A stretch of DNA of 64,000 nt from Roseobacter ponti. GTDB lineage: Bacteria; Pseudomonadota; Alphaproteobacteria; Rhodobacterales; Rhodobacteraceae. The DNA is taken from positions 2,294,001-2,358,000 of the forward strand of contig NZ_CP048788.1 of assembly GCF_012932215.1 (NCBI RefSeq). The letters run 5' to 3'. The notes beneath the pieces were generated by a model, which did no database searches, was not told the origin of the DNA, and saw only the letters and a program-made list of their open reading frames with translations. Both the position numbers and the translations under genes were made by a program. Positions 17,913 through 28,142 of this stretch are shown here, piece after piece. Within the stretch, counting starts at the first letter, position 1, and each line of letters opens with the position of its first letter.

Positions 17913-19273
17913 AGGATGTCCCTCAGGCCAGACATCGTTCTCAGGTAAGCTGTGGTGATCCGGTCCTTGTGGATGTGGCGGCCCTCGCGAACCATGTGCC
18001 GGCCCGAAGACCACAGATCAGTGACAAGCGCATCGCTGCCCGCAAAAATCCAGGCATCGGTGATCTGATCCCCAGAGCGTTCCCACAGATGGACCGATAA
18101 CGCATCCAGCGCCATCAGATCGGCCTGATGCCCTGCTGCGATCTCCCCGCTCCTGCGCCCGGCGGCCCGGGCGCCCCCGGCACAGACCGCATCAAATATC
18201 CGCCGTCCGGCAGAATGCTCACGCGTGGCCAGCGCCGCTCTGCTCCCGTCGCGCAGCCGCTGAGAGTACTCCAGCGTACGCAACTCTTCGGCAAGCGAGA
18301 TGCGGATATTACTGTCAGAGCCCACAGCAAAGGCCCCCCCGGCGCCGGCCCAGCGAACACCGTCAAAAATGCCATCGCCCAGACTGCTTTCCGTGATCGG
18401 GCACAGACCGGCCACAGCACCGGTGGCGGCGAGAGCGGTCGTTTCCCCGGGGGTCATCTGCGTGCAGTGGATCAGACACCAGCGCGGATCAGGCGGCATA
18501 TTATCCAGCATCCAGGTTACGGGGCGCGCCCCGAGTGCGGCCTCAACCTCCGCCACCTCCGCGCGTTGTTCGGCAAGGTGCATATGCACCGGCACGTCCG
18601 GGAAGAAGTCAGCACAGGCTCGCAGATCGTCCGGGCGCACGGCGCGCAGCGAATGCGGCGCCACACCAAAGCCCGCGTCCTGCGGCAGACGCCCGAGGGC
18701 CCGGCGGGCATCTTCGCAGAGCTGTGCGAAAGCATCGAATTCATTGCCGAACCGGCGCTGGCCCCCGTCCAGAAGTCGCCCGTCGCAGCCACCTGTCGTG
18801 TAGAGCACCGGCAGCAGGCACAGGCCGATGCCGCTCTGCCCGGACGCTGCCACAATGCGCTCTGACATCTCACCCGGTGCGTCATAAGGCACACCGCCCG
18901 GCCCGTGATGCAGATAGTGAAATTCCGCACTGGCGGCATAGCCTGCTTCCTGCATTTCCATCTGGACAAAGGCCGCAATCGCTTCGACCTGATCAGGGTT
19001 GAGATGGTCGAGAAAACGGTACATCAGCTGCCGCCAGGTCCAGAAGCTGTCACCGGCCTGCGGCCCGCGCCGCTCAGTGAGCCCCGCCATCGCCCGCTGA
19101 AAGGCGTGTGAGTGCACATTCACCGGCGCCGGCAGCAGAATGCCGGTCCTGTGTCCGCGCGGTTCCGCCCCGGTTGTGACGCGCGAAATAAGACCCTCCG
19201 CGCCGGCTTCCACCAGCACCGCTTCGGCCCATCCCTGTGGCAACAGCGCTTTCTCCGCCCAGATTTCCTGCAT
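17909..19273 (-). CDS. hutF: formimidoylglutamate deiminase HutF
   Basis: This 454-residue amidohydrolase deiminates N-formimino-L-glutamate to N-formyl-L-glutamate and ammonia in the five-step histidine pathway. The metal-binding [12 protein letters not shown] motif, [18 protein letters not shown] and the [15 protein letters not shown] segment are in family order. The ATG at 19273 follows a GGAAG box and gives the normal family length; an open frame continues far upstream into the divergent hutI gene but is spurious. It is transcribed with hutC and diverges from hutIHU. Confidence 0.93.
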   Translation of the reverse strand: MQEIWAEKALLPQGWAEAVLVEAGAEGLISRVTTGAEPRGHRTGILLPAPVNVHSHAFQRAMAGLTERRGPQAGDSFWTWRQLMYRFLDHLNPDQVEAIAAFVQMEMQEAGYAASAEFHYLHHGPGGVPYDAPGEMSERIVAASGQSGIGLCLLPVLYTTGGCDGRLLDGGQRRFGNEFDAFAQLCEDARRALGRLPQDAGFGVAPHSLRAVRPDDLRACADFFPDVPVHMHLAEQRAEVAEVEAALGARPVTWMLDNMPPDPRWCLIHCTQMTPGETTALAATGAVAGLCPITESSLGDGIFDGVRWAGAGGAFAVGSDSNIRISLAEELRTLEYSQRLRDGSRAALATREHSAGRRIFDAVCAGGARAAGRRSGEIAAGHQADLMALDALSVHLWERSGDQITDAWIFAGSDALVTDLWSSGRHMVREGRHIHKDRITTAYLRTMSGLRDIL

Positions 19274-19284
19274 CAGTCTTCCAC

Positions 19285-19315
19285 TTGACAGAATTATTAT
19301 GTGCATACATAAAAT
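19285..19315 (+). promoter_or_regulatory. candidate hutI promoter overlapping a HutC operator
   Basis: TTGACA (19285-19290) is a consensus -35 element for the plus-strand hutI gene; CATAAA 17 bases later or TAAAAT 19 bases later are possible -10 elements. The inverted repeat TTATGT-GCAT-ACATAA (19297-19312, six-base perfect arms, four-base spacer) covers the spacer and -10 region. It lies in the only intergenic gap between hutF and hutI. HutC-type regulators bind AT-rich dyads of this general form, so repressor blockage of both directions is likely. Confidence 0.65.
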
Positions 19316-19346
19316 CATCAAGCTCGCACAAAAACAAGTGAGTCTT

Positions 19347-20540
19347 ATGCTCATTACCAATGCCACTCTTGCCACGCTGCGCGACGACAGCGGATTTGGC
19401 CTCATTCCGGAGGGTGCTGTCGCCGCGCGCGACGGCAGCATTATCTGGGCCGGGCCGGCAGCGGAGATGCCGGATGATCTGCAGAATACGGACGGATATG
19501 ACGCGGGCGGGCGCCTGCTGACCCCTGCCCTCATTGACTGCCATACGCACGTCGTGTTTGGCGGCAACCGTGCCGAGGAGTTTGAACAAAGGCTGAACGG
19601 AGCCGGATACGCCGAGATTGCCCGCGCGGGGGGCGGCATCGTCTCCACCGTACGCGCCACCCGGGCGGCGGATGAAGATGCCCTGCTGCGCGACGCCCTG
19701 ACCAGGGTGGATGCACTGATCGCCGAAGGTGTCACACTCATCGAGATCAAATCCGGCTATGGCCTCGATGCGGAGACCGAACTGAAAATGCTGCGCACCG
19801 CCCGGGCGATTGCCGGCGCGCGCGACATCGAGGTGCGCACAAGCTTTCTGGGCGCACACGCCCTGCCCGCCGAATATGCCGGCCGCCCAGATGCGTATAT
19901 TGACGGGTTGTGTATCCCCACACTGCAGGCGGCTCATGCAGAAGGCCTTGTGGATGCCGTGGACGGTTTCTGCGAAGGCATCGCCTTTTCGCCGGCGCAG
20001 ATCGCCCGGGTTTTCGATGTCGCCCGCGCGCTCGGTCTGCCGGTCAAACTGCACGCAGAGCAGCTGTCGCATCTGGGCGGTGCGACACTGGCAGCCGGAT
20101 ACGGTGCCCTCTCGGCCGATCACCTGGAATACGCGCAGGCCGCCGATGCGCAGGCGATGGCCGCGTCAGGCACTGTGGCGGTCATGCTGCCCGGGGCCTT
20201 TTACACGCTGCGGGAAACGCAGATGCCGCCGATACAGGCGTTCCGTGATCACGGGGTGCCGATGGCGGTGGCCACAGACTGCAATCCCGGCTCGTCACCG
20301 CTGACTTCGCCGCTGCTGGCGATGAACATGGCCTGCACGCTTTTCCGCATGACGCCGGTCGAGGCGCTGCTGGGCATGACGGCTCATGCCGCCCGGGCGC
20401 TCGGCGCGCCTGACCGCGGGCGCATCATTAAAGGAGCGCGGGCCGATCTGTGTCTCTGGGACCTGCGCCATCCCGCGGAACTGGCCTATCGCATCGGGTA
20501 TAACCCGCTGCACAAACGCATTACCGGAGGCCGCCTGTGA
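19347..20540 (+). CDS. hutI: imidazolonepropionase HutI
   Basis: This 397-residue amidohydrolase hydrolyses 4-imidazolone-5-propionate to formiminoglutamate. The metal-binding [41 protein letters not shown], and ATDCNPGSS motifs are all present in order. The ATG at 19347 was chosen because [11 protein letters not shown] matches the usual start of the family; upstream in-frame starts run into the operator and hutF. It is the first gene of hutI-hutH-hutU, and its stop overlaps the hutH start. Confidence 0.95.
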   Translation: MLITNATLATLRDDSGFGLIPEGAVAARDGSIIWAGPAAEMPDDLQNTDGYDAGGRLLTPALIDCHTHVVFGGNRAEEFEQRLNGAGYAEIARAGGGIVSTVRATRAADEDALLRDALTRVDALIAEGVTLIEIKSGYGLDAETELKMLRTARAIAGARDIEVRTSFLGAHALPAEYAGRPDAYIDGLCIPTLQAAHAEGLVDAVDGFCEGIAFSPAQIARVFDVARALGLPVKLHAEQLSHLGGATLAAGYGALSADHLEYAQAADAQAMAASGTVAVMLPGAFYTLRETQMPPIQAFRDHGVPMAVATDCNPGSSPLTSPLLAMNMACTLFRMTPVEALLGMTAHAARALGAPDRGRIIKGARADLCLWDLRHPAELAYRIGYNPLHKRITGGRL

Positions 20541-22078
20541 CCGTTACTCTTGTGCCCGGCGAAACCTCGCTCGCCACGCTGCGCGACATATGGGCCGGTG
20601 CAAAACCTGTAAAACTTGATGCATCATCCCATCCAGGCATCGAAACCGCCGCGCGGCTTGTGGCGAAGGCTGCTGCCGGAGAGGGCGCCGTCTACGGCGT
20701 GAACACAGGCTTTGGCAAACTGGCCAGCGTGAAGATCCCGCGCGAGGATACAGCGACCCTGCAGCGCAACCTGATCCTGTCGCATTGCTGCGGCGTGGGC
20801 ACTGCTCTTGATGAGGCGACCACACGGCTGATGATGGTACTGAAACTGCTGTCGCTGGGGCGCGGGGCGTCAGGCGTCAGGATGCAGACCGTGCGACTGA
20901 TCGAGGACATGCTGGCGCGGGGCGTTATCCCCGTTGTGCCGTCGCAGGGCTCGGTCGGTGCCTCGGGCGATCTGGCGCCACTGGCCCATATGGCTGCTGT
21001 AATGACAGGTCACGGCGACGCGATGCATGACGGGCAGCGCATGAGCGGGGCGACGGCGCTGAACGCGGCCGGGCTGACACCGCTGGTTCCGGGACCCAAA
21101 GAGGGTCTGGCGCTGATCAACGGCACCCAGTTCTCCACCGCCTGCGCGCTCACGGGTTACTGGGGCGCCTGGGACAATGCCGCAGCGGCCGTCGTGACCT
21201 GTGCGCTCTCTACGGATGCGATCATGGGGTCCACCGCGCCGCTGGAAGACGCGATCCACACGCTGCGCGGTCACGCGGGCCAGATTGCCGTGGCCCGGGC
21301 GCAGCGCGCGCTGATGCATGGCTCGGAAATCCGTGAAAGCCACCAGACCGGCGATACCCGTGTCCAGGATCCCTACTGCATCCGCTGTCAGCCCCAGGTG
21401 ACCGGCGCGGCGATGGATCTGCTCTCCTTTGCCGGACGCACGCTGGAGATCGAAGCCAATGCCGTCACAGACAATCCGCTGGTGCTGACAGAGACAGGAC
21501 AGATCGTCTCGGGCGGGAATTTCCATGCAGAACCCGTGGGGTTTGCCGCCGACCAGATTGCCATGGCGATCTCGGAGATCGGCGCGATTGCCCAGCGGCG
21601 TGTCGCGCTGATGGTGGATCCGACGCTCTCGTTCGATCTGCCGCCGTTCCTGACGCCGGATCCGGGGCTGAATTCCGGGCTGATGATTGCCGAAGTGACC
21701 ACAGCGGCTCTGATGAGTGAGAACAAGCATCTGGCGAACCCCTGCACCACCGACAGCACACCCACCTCCGCCAATCAGGAGGATCACGTGAGCATGGCCG
21801 CCCATGCCGCGCGGCGCCTGCAGCCGATGAACGCCAACCTGAACGTGATCCTCGGCGTCGAAGCGATCTGTGCAGCCCAGGGCATCGGCTTTCGCGCGCC
21901 ACTGCGCACCAGCCAGGCCCTTCAGGCGGTGATCGACACCCTCAGAACGCAGGTGGCCGAAGTGCGTGACGACCGTTATCTCGCCCCTGACCTTGAAGCT
22001 GCTGCCGCAATGATCGCGCACGGCACCCTGACCGGGGCCTGCGATCTGCCGGCATCTGTCCGGGGTGGCGCCGGATGA
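20537..22078 (+). CDS. hutH: histidine ammonia-lyase HutH
   Basis: This 513-residue enzyme deaminates L-histidine to urocanate. Residues 142-144 are the Ala-Ser-Gly triad ([12 protein letters not shown]) that forms the MIO prosthetic group. The catalytic Tyr region ([11 protein letters not shown], residues 52-62) and [12 protein letters not shown] are intact. Length is typical. The start is GTG overlapping the hutI stop (GTGA), so translation is coupled. The hutU gene follows after 46 bases. Confidence 0.96.
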   Translation: MTVTLVPGETSLATLRDIWAGAKPVKLDASSHPGIETAARLVAKAAAGEGAVYGVNTGFGKLASVKIPREDTATLQRNLILSHCCGVGTALDEATTRLMMVLKLLSLGRGASGVRMQTVRLIEDMLARGVIPVVPSQGSVGASGDLAPLAHMAAVMTGHGDAMHDGQRMSGATALNAAGLTPLVPGPKEGLALINGTQFSTACALTGYWGAWDNAAAAVVTCALSTDAIMGSTAPLEDAIHTLRGHAGQIAVARAQRALMHGSEIRESHQTGDTRVQDPYCIRCQPQVTGAAMDLLSFAGRTLEIEANAVTDNPLVLTETGQIVSGGNFHAEPVGFAADQIAMAISEIGAIAQRRVALMVDPTLSFDLPPFLTPDPGLNSGLMIAEVTTAALMSENKHLANPCTTDSTPTSANQEDHVSMAAHAARRLQPMNANLNVILGVEAICAAQGIGFRAPLRTSQALQAVIDTLRTQVAEVRDDRYLAPDLEAAAAMIAHGTLTGACDLPASVRGGAG

Positions 22079-22124
22079 TGCCCGGCGCAATGGCCCCTGC
22101 CCCTCTTAAGGAAGGAAATCCGGT

Positions 22125-23792
22125 ATGAACAGTTCCAGACATAATCTGCGTGACATTTACCCGCCCACCGGTCCGGAGATCACCGCGAAAAGCTGGCTCA
22201 CCGAGGCGCCGATGCGGATGCTGATGAACAACCTGCACCCGGATGTGGCAGAGAACCCGCATGAGCTGGTTGTTTATGGCGGCATCGGGCGCGCAGCGCG
22301 CACCTGGGAGGATTTCGACACGATCGTGGCCAGCCTGAGGGAACTCGAAGAGGATCAGACACTGCTGGTTCAGTCAGGCAAACCGGTGGGCGTTTTCCGC
22401 ACCCACAAAGACGCGCCCCGCGTGCTGATTGCCAATTCCAATCTCGTGCCGCACTGGGCCACATGGGACCATTTCAACGAGCTCGATAAACGCGGGCTGG
22501 CGATGTATGGCCAGATGACCGCCGGATCCTGGATTTATATCGGCACCCAGGGGATCGTGCAGGGCACGTATGAGACCTTCATGGAAGCCGGACGCCAGCA
22601 TTATAACGGCGACCTCAAAGGCCGCTGGATCCTGACCGGTGGACTCGGCGGCATGGGCGGCGCGCAGCCGCTGGCCGCCGTGATGGCGGGCGCCTGCTGT
22701 CTCGCGGTGGAATGCGACGAGACACGCGCCGATTTCCGGCTGCGCACCCGTTATGTCGATGAAAAAACGCATGACCCGGACGAAGCGCTGGCGATGATCG
22801 ACGCCTGGACAAAAGCCGGTGAGGCGAAATCCGTGGCGCTGATCGGCAATGCGGCGGATGTTTTTCCTGATTTTGTCGCCCGCGGCATACGGCCCGACAT
22901 CGTAACCGATCAGACCAGTGCGCATGATCCGGTACACGGCTACCTGCCAAAGGGCTGGAGCGTGGCCGACTGGCGCGCAAAACAGGAAACCGACCCCAAA
23001 GCCGTTGAGAAAGCCGCACGCGCCTCGATGAAAGAACAGGTCGCGGCGATGGTGGAATTCTGGAACGCCGGCGTGCCGACGCTGGATTACGGCAACAATA
23101 TCCGCCAGGTGGCCCGGGAAGAAGGGCTTGAGAACGCCTTTGCCTTTCCGGGGTTTGTGCCGGCCTATATCCGCCCGCTTTTCTGTCGCGGGGTCGGGCC
23201 TTTTCGCTGGTGTGCGCTCTCGGGTGACCCGGAAGACATCTATAAAACAGACGCAAAGGTCAAAGAACTGATCGACGATCCGCATCTGCACAACTGGCTC
23301 GACATGGCGCGCGAGCGGATCTCGTTCCAGGGCTTGCCGGCGCGGATCTGCTGGGTGGGCCTGGGACTGCGCGATAAGCTTGGGCTTGCGTTCAACGAGA
23401 TGGTGCGCACGGGCGAGCTTTCGGCCCCGGTGGTGATCGGGCGCGACCATCTCGACAGCGGCTCCGTGGCCTCGCCCAACCGTGAAACCGAAGCGATGAA
23501 AGACGGATCAGATGCGGTCAGCGACTGGCCGTTGCTGAACGCGATGCTGAACGTGGCCGGCGGGGCGACATGGGTCTCACTGCATCACGGCGGCGGTGTT
23601 GGCATGGGCTTTTCGCAGCATTCGGGCATGGTGATCTGCTGTGACGGGACCGACGACGCGGACCGGCGCATCGCCAATGTGCTCTGGAACGATCCGGCCA
23701 CAGGGGTCATGCGGCACGCGGATGCGGGCTATGATGATGCACTGGACTGCGCGCGCGATAAGGGGCTCAACCTGCCGGGGATCCTGCGATGA
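22125..23792 (+). CDS. hutU: urocanate hydratase HutU
   Basis: This 555-residue NAD-dependent hydratase converts urocanate to 4-imidazolone-5-propionate. The NAD-binding loop [14 protein letters not shown], the catalytic Cys segment [10 protein letters not shown], and [14 protein letters not shown] are intact and length is standard. The ATG at 22125 follows AAGGAAGGAA. It ends the hutIHU operon and converges on the ActR-like gene. No hutG follows, so the formylglutamate hydrolase step must be encoded elsewhere. Confidence 0.96.
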   Translation: MNSSRHNLRDIYPPTGPEITAKSWLTEAPMRMLMNNLHPDVAENPHELVVYGGIGRAARTWEDFDTIVASLRELEEDQTLLVQSGKPVGVFRTHKDAPRVLIANSNLVPHWATWDHFNELDKRGLAMYGQMTAGSWIYIGTQGIVQGTYETFMEAGRQHYNGDLKGRWILTGGLGGMGGAQPLAAVMAGACCLAVECDETRADFRLRTRYVDEKTHDPDEALAMIDAWTKAGEAKSVALIGNAADVFPDFVARGIRPDIVTDQTSAHDPVHGYLPKGWSVADWRAKQETDPKAVEKAARASMKEQVAAMVEFWNAGVPTLDYGNNIRQVAREEGLENAFAFPGFVPAYIRPLFCRGVGPFRWCALSGDPEDIYKTDAKVKELIDDPHLHNWLDMARERISFQGLPARICWVGLGLRDKLGLAFNEMVRTGELSAPVVIGRDHLDSGSVASPNRETEAMKDGSDAVSDWPLLNAMLNVAGGATWVSLHHGGGVGMGFSQHSGMVICCDGTDDADRRIANVLWNDPATGVMRHADAGYDDALDCARDKGLNLPGILR

Positions 23793-23797
23793 TCGCG

Positions 23798-23823
23798 CGC
23801 GACCTGCCGGTCAGGCGGTCGCG
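23798..23823. terminator. hairpin between convergent hutU and actR-like genes
   Basis: CGCGACC (23798-23804) pairs with GGTCGCG (23817-23823), and inside it GCC pairs with GGC around a GGTCA loop. The hairpin sits at the junction of two convergent genes and reaches into the last codons of the minus-strand one. It has no T-tract on either side, so intrinsic termination is uncertain; it may act as an mRNA end-stabilising structure. Confidence 0.35.
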
Positions 23824-24365
23824 TCGTCCTCTTCGGCGTTTCGCTTAAGAATGCGCTGCAGCGTCCGGCGATGCATGTTCAGCAGCCGCGCGGCCTTGGA
23901 GACGTTCCGGTCGGCGGCATCAAACACGCTTTCGATGTGCGCAATGCGCGCCGCATCCGGACTGATCGGATCTTCGGGCGGCGCAGGCTGCGCGTTGCGC
24001 GGCGCCATCAGGGCCGCAACAATCTCGTCGGCCCCTTCAGGCTTAGCCAGATAATCTACCGCGCCGGCTTTGACGGCGGCGACCACGGTAGGTGTGTTGC
24101 CATAGCCCGTGAGAACAAGAGCCCGCGCCCGCGGCTGTTCGCGCCGCAGCTGGTCGATAATCTCGAGCCCGTTGCCGTCTTCAAGCCGCAGATCGACAAC
24201 GGCGTAGTCGATCGCGTGGTCTGCAATGATCTGCTGCGCTTGTGCCACCGACGCGGCCCCGACGGTATCGAACCCGCGCCGCGTCATCGCCTGTTCCAGG
24301 CGGGTGCGAAACACCTCGTCGTCGTCGAGGATCAGAAATGTTCCTGTGTGTGTTGTACTGCGCAT
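23811..24365 (-). CDS. ActR/PrrA/RegA-type response regulator
   Basis: This 184-residue regulator has a receiver domain (phosphoacceptor Asp58 in AVVDLRLEDG; conserved Thr and Lys in LTGYGN and LAKPEG) and a C-terminal Fis-type helix-turn-helix (NVSKAARLLNMHRRTLQRIL), exactly the ActR/RegA layout and length. Family members are redox-responsive global regulators paired with a RegB/PrrB kinase and SenC/PrrC, neither of which is in this window. It may therefore be a second, orphan copy. An AAGGAG box lies unusually far (about 14 bases) upstream of the ATG. Confidence 0.85.
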   Translation of the reverse strand: MRSTTHTGTFLILDDDEVFRTRLEQAMTRRGFDTVGAASVAQAQQIIADHAIDYAVVDLRLEDGNGLEIIDQLRREQPRARALVLTGYGNTPTVVAAVKAGAVDYLAKPEGADEIVAALMAPRNAQPAPPEDPISPDAARIAHIESVFDAADRNVSKAARLLNMHRRTLQRILKRNAEEDDATA

Positions 24366-24427
24366 GTCAGTTTTTTTATCTCCTTGAAAGGGATACGGAT
24401 GCGGCCGGAGTACAGATCAGAGAAGCG

Positions 24428-25759
24428 TCAATCTGTCGCGCGTATGCGGTCGATGATCGCGTCGAGATCGACACGCGCGCGCAGGCGGCCCGCGAGCAGG
24501 AACACTCCGCCGATCTTGCGCTGTACAAAAAGCGTATCAGCCGGCGGGATGACCCAGAAATCACGTCCGGCGGCGAACTCCATGCCCTTCTGCCGCAGGC
24601 GATCGGCAAGATCACTGCCCGCGAAATCGAAAACGCCGCCCGTCCGCAGCGGGCCCATCGCAATGCTGAACATCTCCGCAATGGCCTCCCGATGATGCGG
24701 TGCTGTATCCTCCTTGATGAAGCCGATGTCGGTCATCGCCCTGAGGGCGGCTTCTGTCTCACCGGACATGCCTGCCTCAAAAAGCGCGCGGTAGCGGCCG
24801 GCGAGCGTCTCCGGCAGCCGACGCGTCGCGCCGAAATCGAGCAGAACGACACGGTTTTCTTCAGCGTCATAGCTGTAATTGGCGAAATTCGGATCGGTCT
24901 GCATCAGGCCAAACTCAAAGAGCTCGCGCAGCATCAGATCGATAAGCCAGGCAGCAACCTGATCACGCGTTTCCTGATCCGCCTCTGCCAGCTGATCGAC
25001 CGGTATCCCGGGGGCGAAACTCATGCCCAGAATATCGGGCGTGGTCAGATCTTCCTGCAACCGGGGAACATGCAGATGCGTCTGATCAGCCAGCAGGTCG
25101 CCGAATTCAGCCAGCATCTGCCCTTCGCGCGCATAGTCGGCCTCTTCGTGCAGCTGCCGGCGCGCCTCATCCAGCAGCGGACCAAGATCGAGAGCGCGGG
25201 GCAGCAGGCCCGACATGCGCATCAGCATCGCGACGTTCGACACATCGCTGTCGATGCTGCGCCGCACGCCCGGATATTGTACCTTGATCGCCACATCGCG
25301 CCCGTCCTTCGTCTGCGCACGATGCACCTGGCCGATGGAGGCCGCCGCGACAGGGCGCACATCAAAGCGGGCAAAGCGTTTCATGAACTGCGGACCCCAG
25401 TTGCGGATCAGAACCTCTTTGAGCTGGCGGGGCGGCATAAAATGCGCGTCATTGCGCAGATGGCCGAGAATTTCAGCAAGCTCCGGAGACAGCACCTCGC
25501 CGCTTTCCATCGACAAAAGCTGGCCCATCTTCATCGCGGCCCCCCGCATCCGGGCGAGTTCCTTTGTGATCCGCGTCACGTTGGACGGCGTCAGCAGCAA
25601 ACGATCAATGCCGGGCCGCGCACCGCCCAGCCACTGGCGACCGCCATTGACCGCAACATTGCCCGCCACGCCAAGCGCCATTCCGCTTAACCGCGACAGC
25701 CGCGTGATCCGGCCATCGGGCACGCGGATACCTCTGGGTTTATGCCGGTCGTGCTCCAT
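24428..25759 (-). CDS. AarF/ABC1/UbiB kinase-like protein
   Basis: This 443-residue protein is of the ABC1/UbiB atypical kinase family, which supports ubiquinone synthesis or lipid handling. The signature KMGQLLSMESGEVLSPEL (KxGQ), AAASIGQVHRA, VAIKVQYPGV (nucleotide-binding Lys), DPNFANY and VLLDFGATR are present. Unlike UbiB proper it has no obvious C-terminal transmembrane pair. It is transcribed on the minus strand upstream of the ActR-like gene with a 62-base gap. Confidence 0.9.
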   Translation of the reverse strand: MEHDRHKPRGIRVPDGRITRLSRLSGMALGVAGNVAVNGGRQWLGGARPGIDRLLLTPSNVTRITKELARMRGAAMKMGQLLSMESGEVLSPELAEILGHLRNDAHFMPPRQLKEVLIRNWGPQFMKRFARFDVRPVAAASIGQVHRAQTKDGRDVAIKVQYPGVRRSIDSDVSNVAMLMRMSGLLPRALDLGPLLDEARRQLHEEADYAREGQMLAEFGDLLADQTHLHVPRLQEDLTTPDILGMSFAPGIPVDQLAEADQETRDQVAAWLIDLMLRELFEFGLMQTDPNFANYSYDAEENRVVLLDFGATRRLPETLAGRYRALFEAGMSGETEAALRAMTDIGFIKEDTAPHHREAIAEMFSIAMGPLRTGGVFDFAGSDLADRLRQKGMEFAAGRDFWVIPPADTLFVQRKIGGVFLLAGRLRARVDLDAIIDRIRATD

Positions 25760-25925
25760 ATACGCTCGCTTTCCCGTGTTGACGCAGAGCTAGCGCGCCG
25801 CGGCGCCCTGCCAACCGTACGCAGCAGCAGGTCCGGGGCGGTCGACAAAAGGATTGGCTTTCCGGGCGCGTGGCGCGACACTGCGTCAGGGCCGGCATCT
25901 GCGGGCACAGATCAGGGAGTTACAG

Positions 25926-26984
25926 ATGCCTCAGGTCCTGAAGAATGCCTGGCGGGACGGTGCGACACTGCCACCGGCGCTGCGCGGGGATGTCATGCCT
26001 TCTACTGATGTGGAGGCGGTCGCAAAACTGCTGTCGCTTTGTCCTGCGCACAGCCCCACCCCGCTGACCGATGCGCCGCAGATCGCGGAACGTGCCGGGG
26101 TGGCGCGGGTCCTTGTCAAAGACGAAAGCAGTCGCATGGGTCTGGGCAGCTTCAAAGCGCTCGGTGCTGCCTGCGCCATCGCCATGGACGCGCAGGAAAG
26201 CGGACGACAGCCCTGGGAAACCGCCCTGAAAGATGTCTGCTATGTCACTGCGAGTGCAGGCAATCACGGATTGTCAGTCGCGGCAGGGGCTGCACTTTTC
26301 GGTGCCCGCGCCGTTGTTTATCTCGCCGATACCGTGCCGGAGGCCTTCGCCGCGCGGCTGCGGGCCAGGGGGGCGCAGGTGGTGCGCGCCGGAGCCGTTT
26401 ATGAGGAAAGCATGCAGGCAGCCGAAAACGCCGCAGGGGAGAACGGCTGGATCCTCCTGTCGGACAGTTCATGGCCCGGTTACACACGCCTGCCCGGCCA
26501 TGTCATGCAGGGCTATCTGCAGATGGCTGCCGAGGCGGTGGCGGCGATGGATGCAGCCCCCACGCATATCGTCTTACAGGCCGGCGTCGGCGGGATGGCA
26601 GCAGCCGTGGCCGCCTATGCCCGCCTGGTGTGGCAGGATGCGCCCACTATCATCGTGGTTGAACCCGATGCCGCCCCTGCCCTGATCGAAAGTATCCGGT
26701 CGGGCACGCTTGCCGACACCACCGGCCCGGTCTCCGCCATGGGGCGGCTGGACTGCAAAACGCCTTCGATGATCGCATTGCACGGCCTCGCCCGGGACGC
26801 CGATTATTTCGTCACGATCAGTGAGGAAGAAGCAGCCTCCGGTGTCGAGGTCCTCGCGGCATGCGGTCTGATGACCACCCCCTCGGGGGGGGCGGGGCTT
26901 GCGGCCCTGCTTGCGGGCCTGCCAGGCTGCGGCACCACGTCAACCGTGTTGACGATCCTGAGCGAAGGGCCCGAAGATGTCTGA
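25926..26984 (+). CDS. diaminopropionate ammonia-lyase-like PLP enzyme
   Basis: This 352-residue fold-type II PLP enzyme has the PLP lysine in GLGSFKALGA, Asn in SAGNHGLSVA and the phosphate loop AGVGGMAAAV. This pattern is closest to diaminopropionate ammonia-lyase; EutB, the dehydratase of hydroxyectoine breakdown, belongs to the same superfamily. The ATG at 25926 follows GGGAG by six bases; an in-frame ATG at 25854 has none. It overlaps the downstream M24 peptidase gene by eight bases. With the next two genes it forms a trio that resembles parts of ectoine/hydroxyectoine (eut) clusters. The substrate is unproven. Confidence 0.8.
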   Translation: MPQVLKNAWRDGATLPPALRGDVMPSTDVEAVAKLLSLCPAHSPTPLTDAPQIAERAGVARVLVKDESSRMGLGSFKALGAACAIAMDAQESGRQPWETALKDVCYVTASAGNHGLSVAAGAALFGARAVVYLADTVPEAFAARLRARGAQVVRAGAVYEESMQAAENAAGENGWILLSDSSWPGYTRLPGHVMQGYLQMAAEAVAAMDAAPTHIVLQAGVGGMAAAVAAYARLVWQDAPTIIVVEPDAAPALIESIRSGTLADTTGPVSAMGRLDCKTPSMIALHGLARDADYFVTISEEEAASGVEVLAACGLMTTPSGGAGLAALLAGLPGCGTTSTVLTILSEGPEDV

Positions 26985-28140
26985 GGCCCGCCATGCCTTC
27001 GCCGTGCCCGAACACCAGCGGCGCTGTGCCGCCCTTCAGACATCGATGCAAAGCGCCGGTATGGACGCGCTGCTGCTCACCAGCCCCGCGGATATTTTCT
27101 ATGTGACCGGCTTTCTGACCCGGTTCTGGGAAAGCCCGGCGCGGCCCTGGTTTGTGCTGGTCCCGGCCAGCGGCGCGCCCGTGGCGGTCATCCCCTCAAT
27201 CGGCGAAAAGCTGATGGGCACGACATGGATCAGCGATATCCGCACCTGGGATGCCCCCGACCCGCGCGATGACGGCATCAGCCTGCTGGCCGATACGCTC
27301 TGTGCGATGGTCCCGCAAAAAGGCCGGCTGGGCATCCCGATGGGGCCGGAAACACACCTGCGTATGCCGCTGGCGGATTTTCTGCACCTGTCTGACCTGC
27401 TTGCCCCGCGTGACATCTCGGACGCAACAAGAGTTATTCAGCAGGTGCGCGAGATCAAATCCGAGGTCGAGGTCGACCGGATCCGCGCCAGTTGCCGTAT
27501 TGCCGGCACAGCGTTTGAGAGGGTGCCGGATATTGCCGGTTACGGCATTCCGCTTGATCATGTCTTCCGCGATTTTCAGGTGGCTCTGCTGGCGGCCGGG
27601 GCGGACTGGGTCAGCTATCTTGCAGGGGGGGCGGGCCCCGGCGGATATGACGATGTGATCTCGCCCGCCGGCGCTGATCCGCTGCGCGCGGGCGATTTGC
27701 TGATGCTGGATACAGGCGCTGTGCGCCAGGGGTATTTCTGCGATTTCGACCGCAATTTTGCCGTGCGACATGCGGATGATGGGACCCGCCGAACCTATGA
27801 CGCGCTCTGGGCCGCCACGCAGACCGTGCTGAGCGATCTGCGCCCGGGCATGCGCGCCTCGGATGTACACAGCATGCTGACCGGCAGCCTTCGGGCCTCC
27901 GGGGTCACACCAGGTGGTGGCAGGCTTGGTCACGGTCTGGGCATCACACTGACCGAATGGCCCTCGTTCACGCCGCTCGATCACAGCGAGTTGCGTGCGG
28001 GCATGGTGCTGACCATCGAACCCGGCGCCCTGACATCCGGCGGGCGGATGATGGTGCATGAGGAAAATATTGTTCTGCGGGACACCGGGCCGGAACTGCT
28101 GACAGCGCGTGCACCTGCCACGCTTCCGGTGCTGGACTAA
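26977..28140 (+). CDS. M24-family metallopeptidase (Xaa-Pro peptidase-like)
   Basis: This 387-residue pita-bread enzyme has a creatinase-type N-terminal domain (about 1-150) and a catalytic domain with all five metal ligands visible: Asp in MLDTGAV and FCDFDRNF, His in GHGLGITLTEWP, Glu in TIEPGA and Glu in HEENIVLRD. The family includes Xaa-Pro peptidases, creatinase and the ectoine hydrolases EutD/DoeA. It overlaps the lyase gene upstream and is followed within two bases by the EutA-like gene, so the three are one operon. An amidohydrolase-like role on a small molecule is as likely as peptidase action. Confidence 0.85.
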   Translation: MSEARHAFAVPEHQRRCAALQTSMQSAGMDALLLTSPADIFYVTGFLTRFWESPARPWFVLVPASGAPVAVIPSIGEKLMGTTWISDIRTWDAPDPRDDGISLLADTLCAMVPQKGRLGIPMGPETHLRMPLADFLHLSDLLAPRDISDATRVIQQVREIKSEVEVDRIRASCRIAGTAFERVPDIAGYGIPLDHVFRDFQVALLAAGADWVSYLAGGAGPGGYDDVISPAGADPLRAGDLLMLDTGAVRQGYFCDFDRNFAVRHADDGTRRTYDALWAATQTVLSDLRPGMRASDVHSMLTGSLRASGVTPGGGRLGHGLGITLTEWPSFTPLDHSELRAGMVLTIEPGALTSGGRMMVHEENIVLRDTGPELLTARAPATLPVLD

Positions 28141-28142
28141 CC

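Noticed and set aside
19274-19750. Possible 159-residue N-terminal extension of hutF on the minus strand
   Set aside because: It runs antisense through hutI and the operator; the composition is Ser/Arg/Ala-rich as in antisense frames, and ATG 19273 with GGAAG gives the normal HutF length.
20870-22090. 406-residue minus-strand open frame inside hutH
   Set aside because: It is antisense to a gene with all HutH motifs, is rich in Arg/Gly/His and has no recognisable domain.
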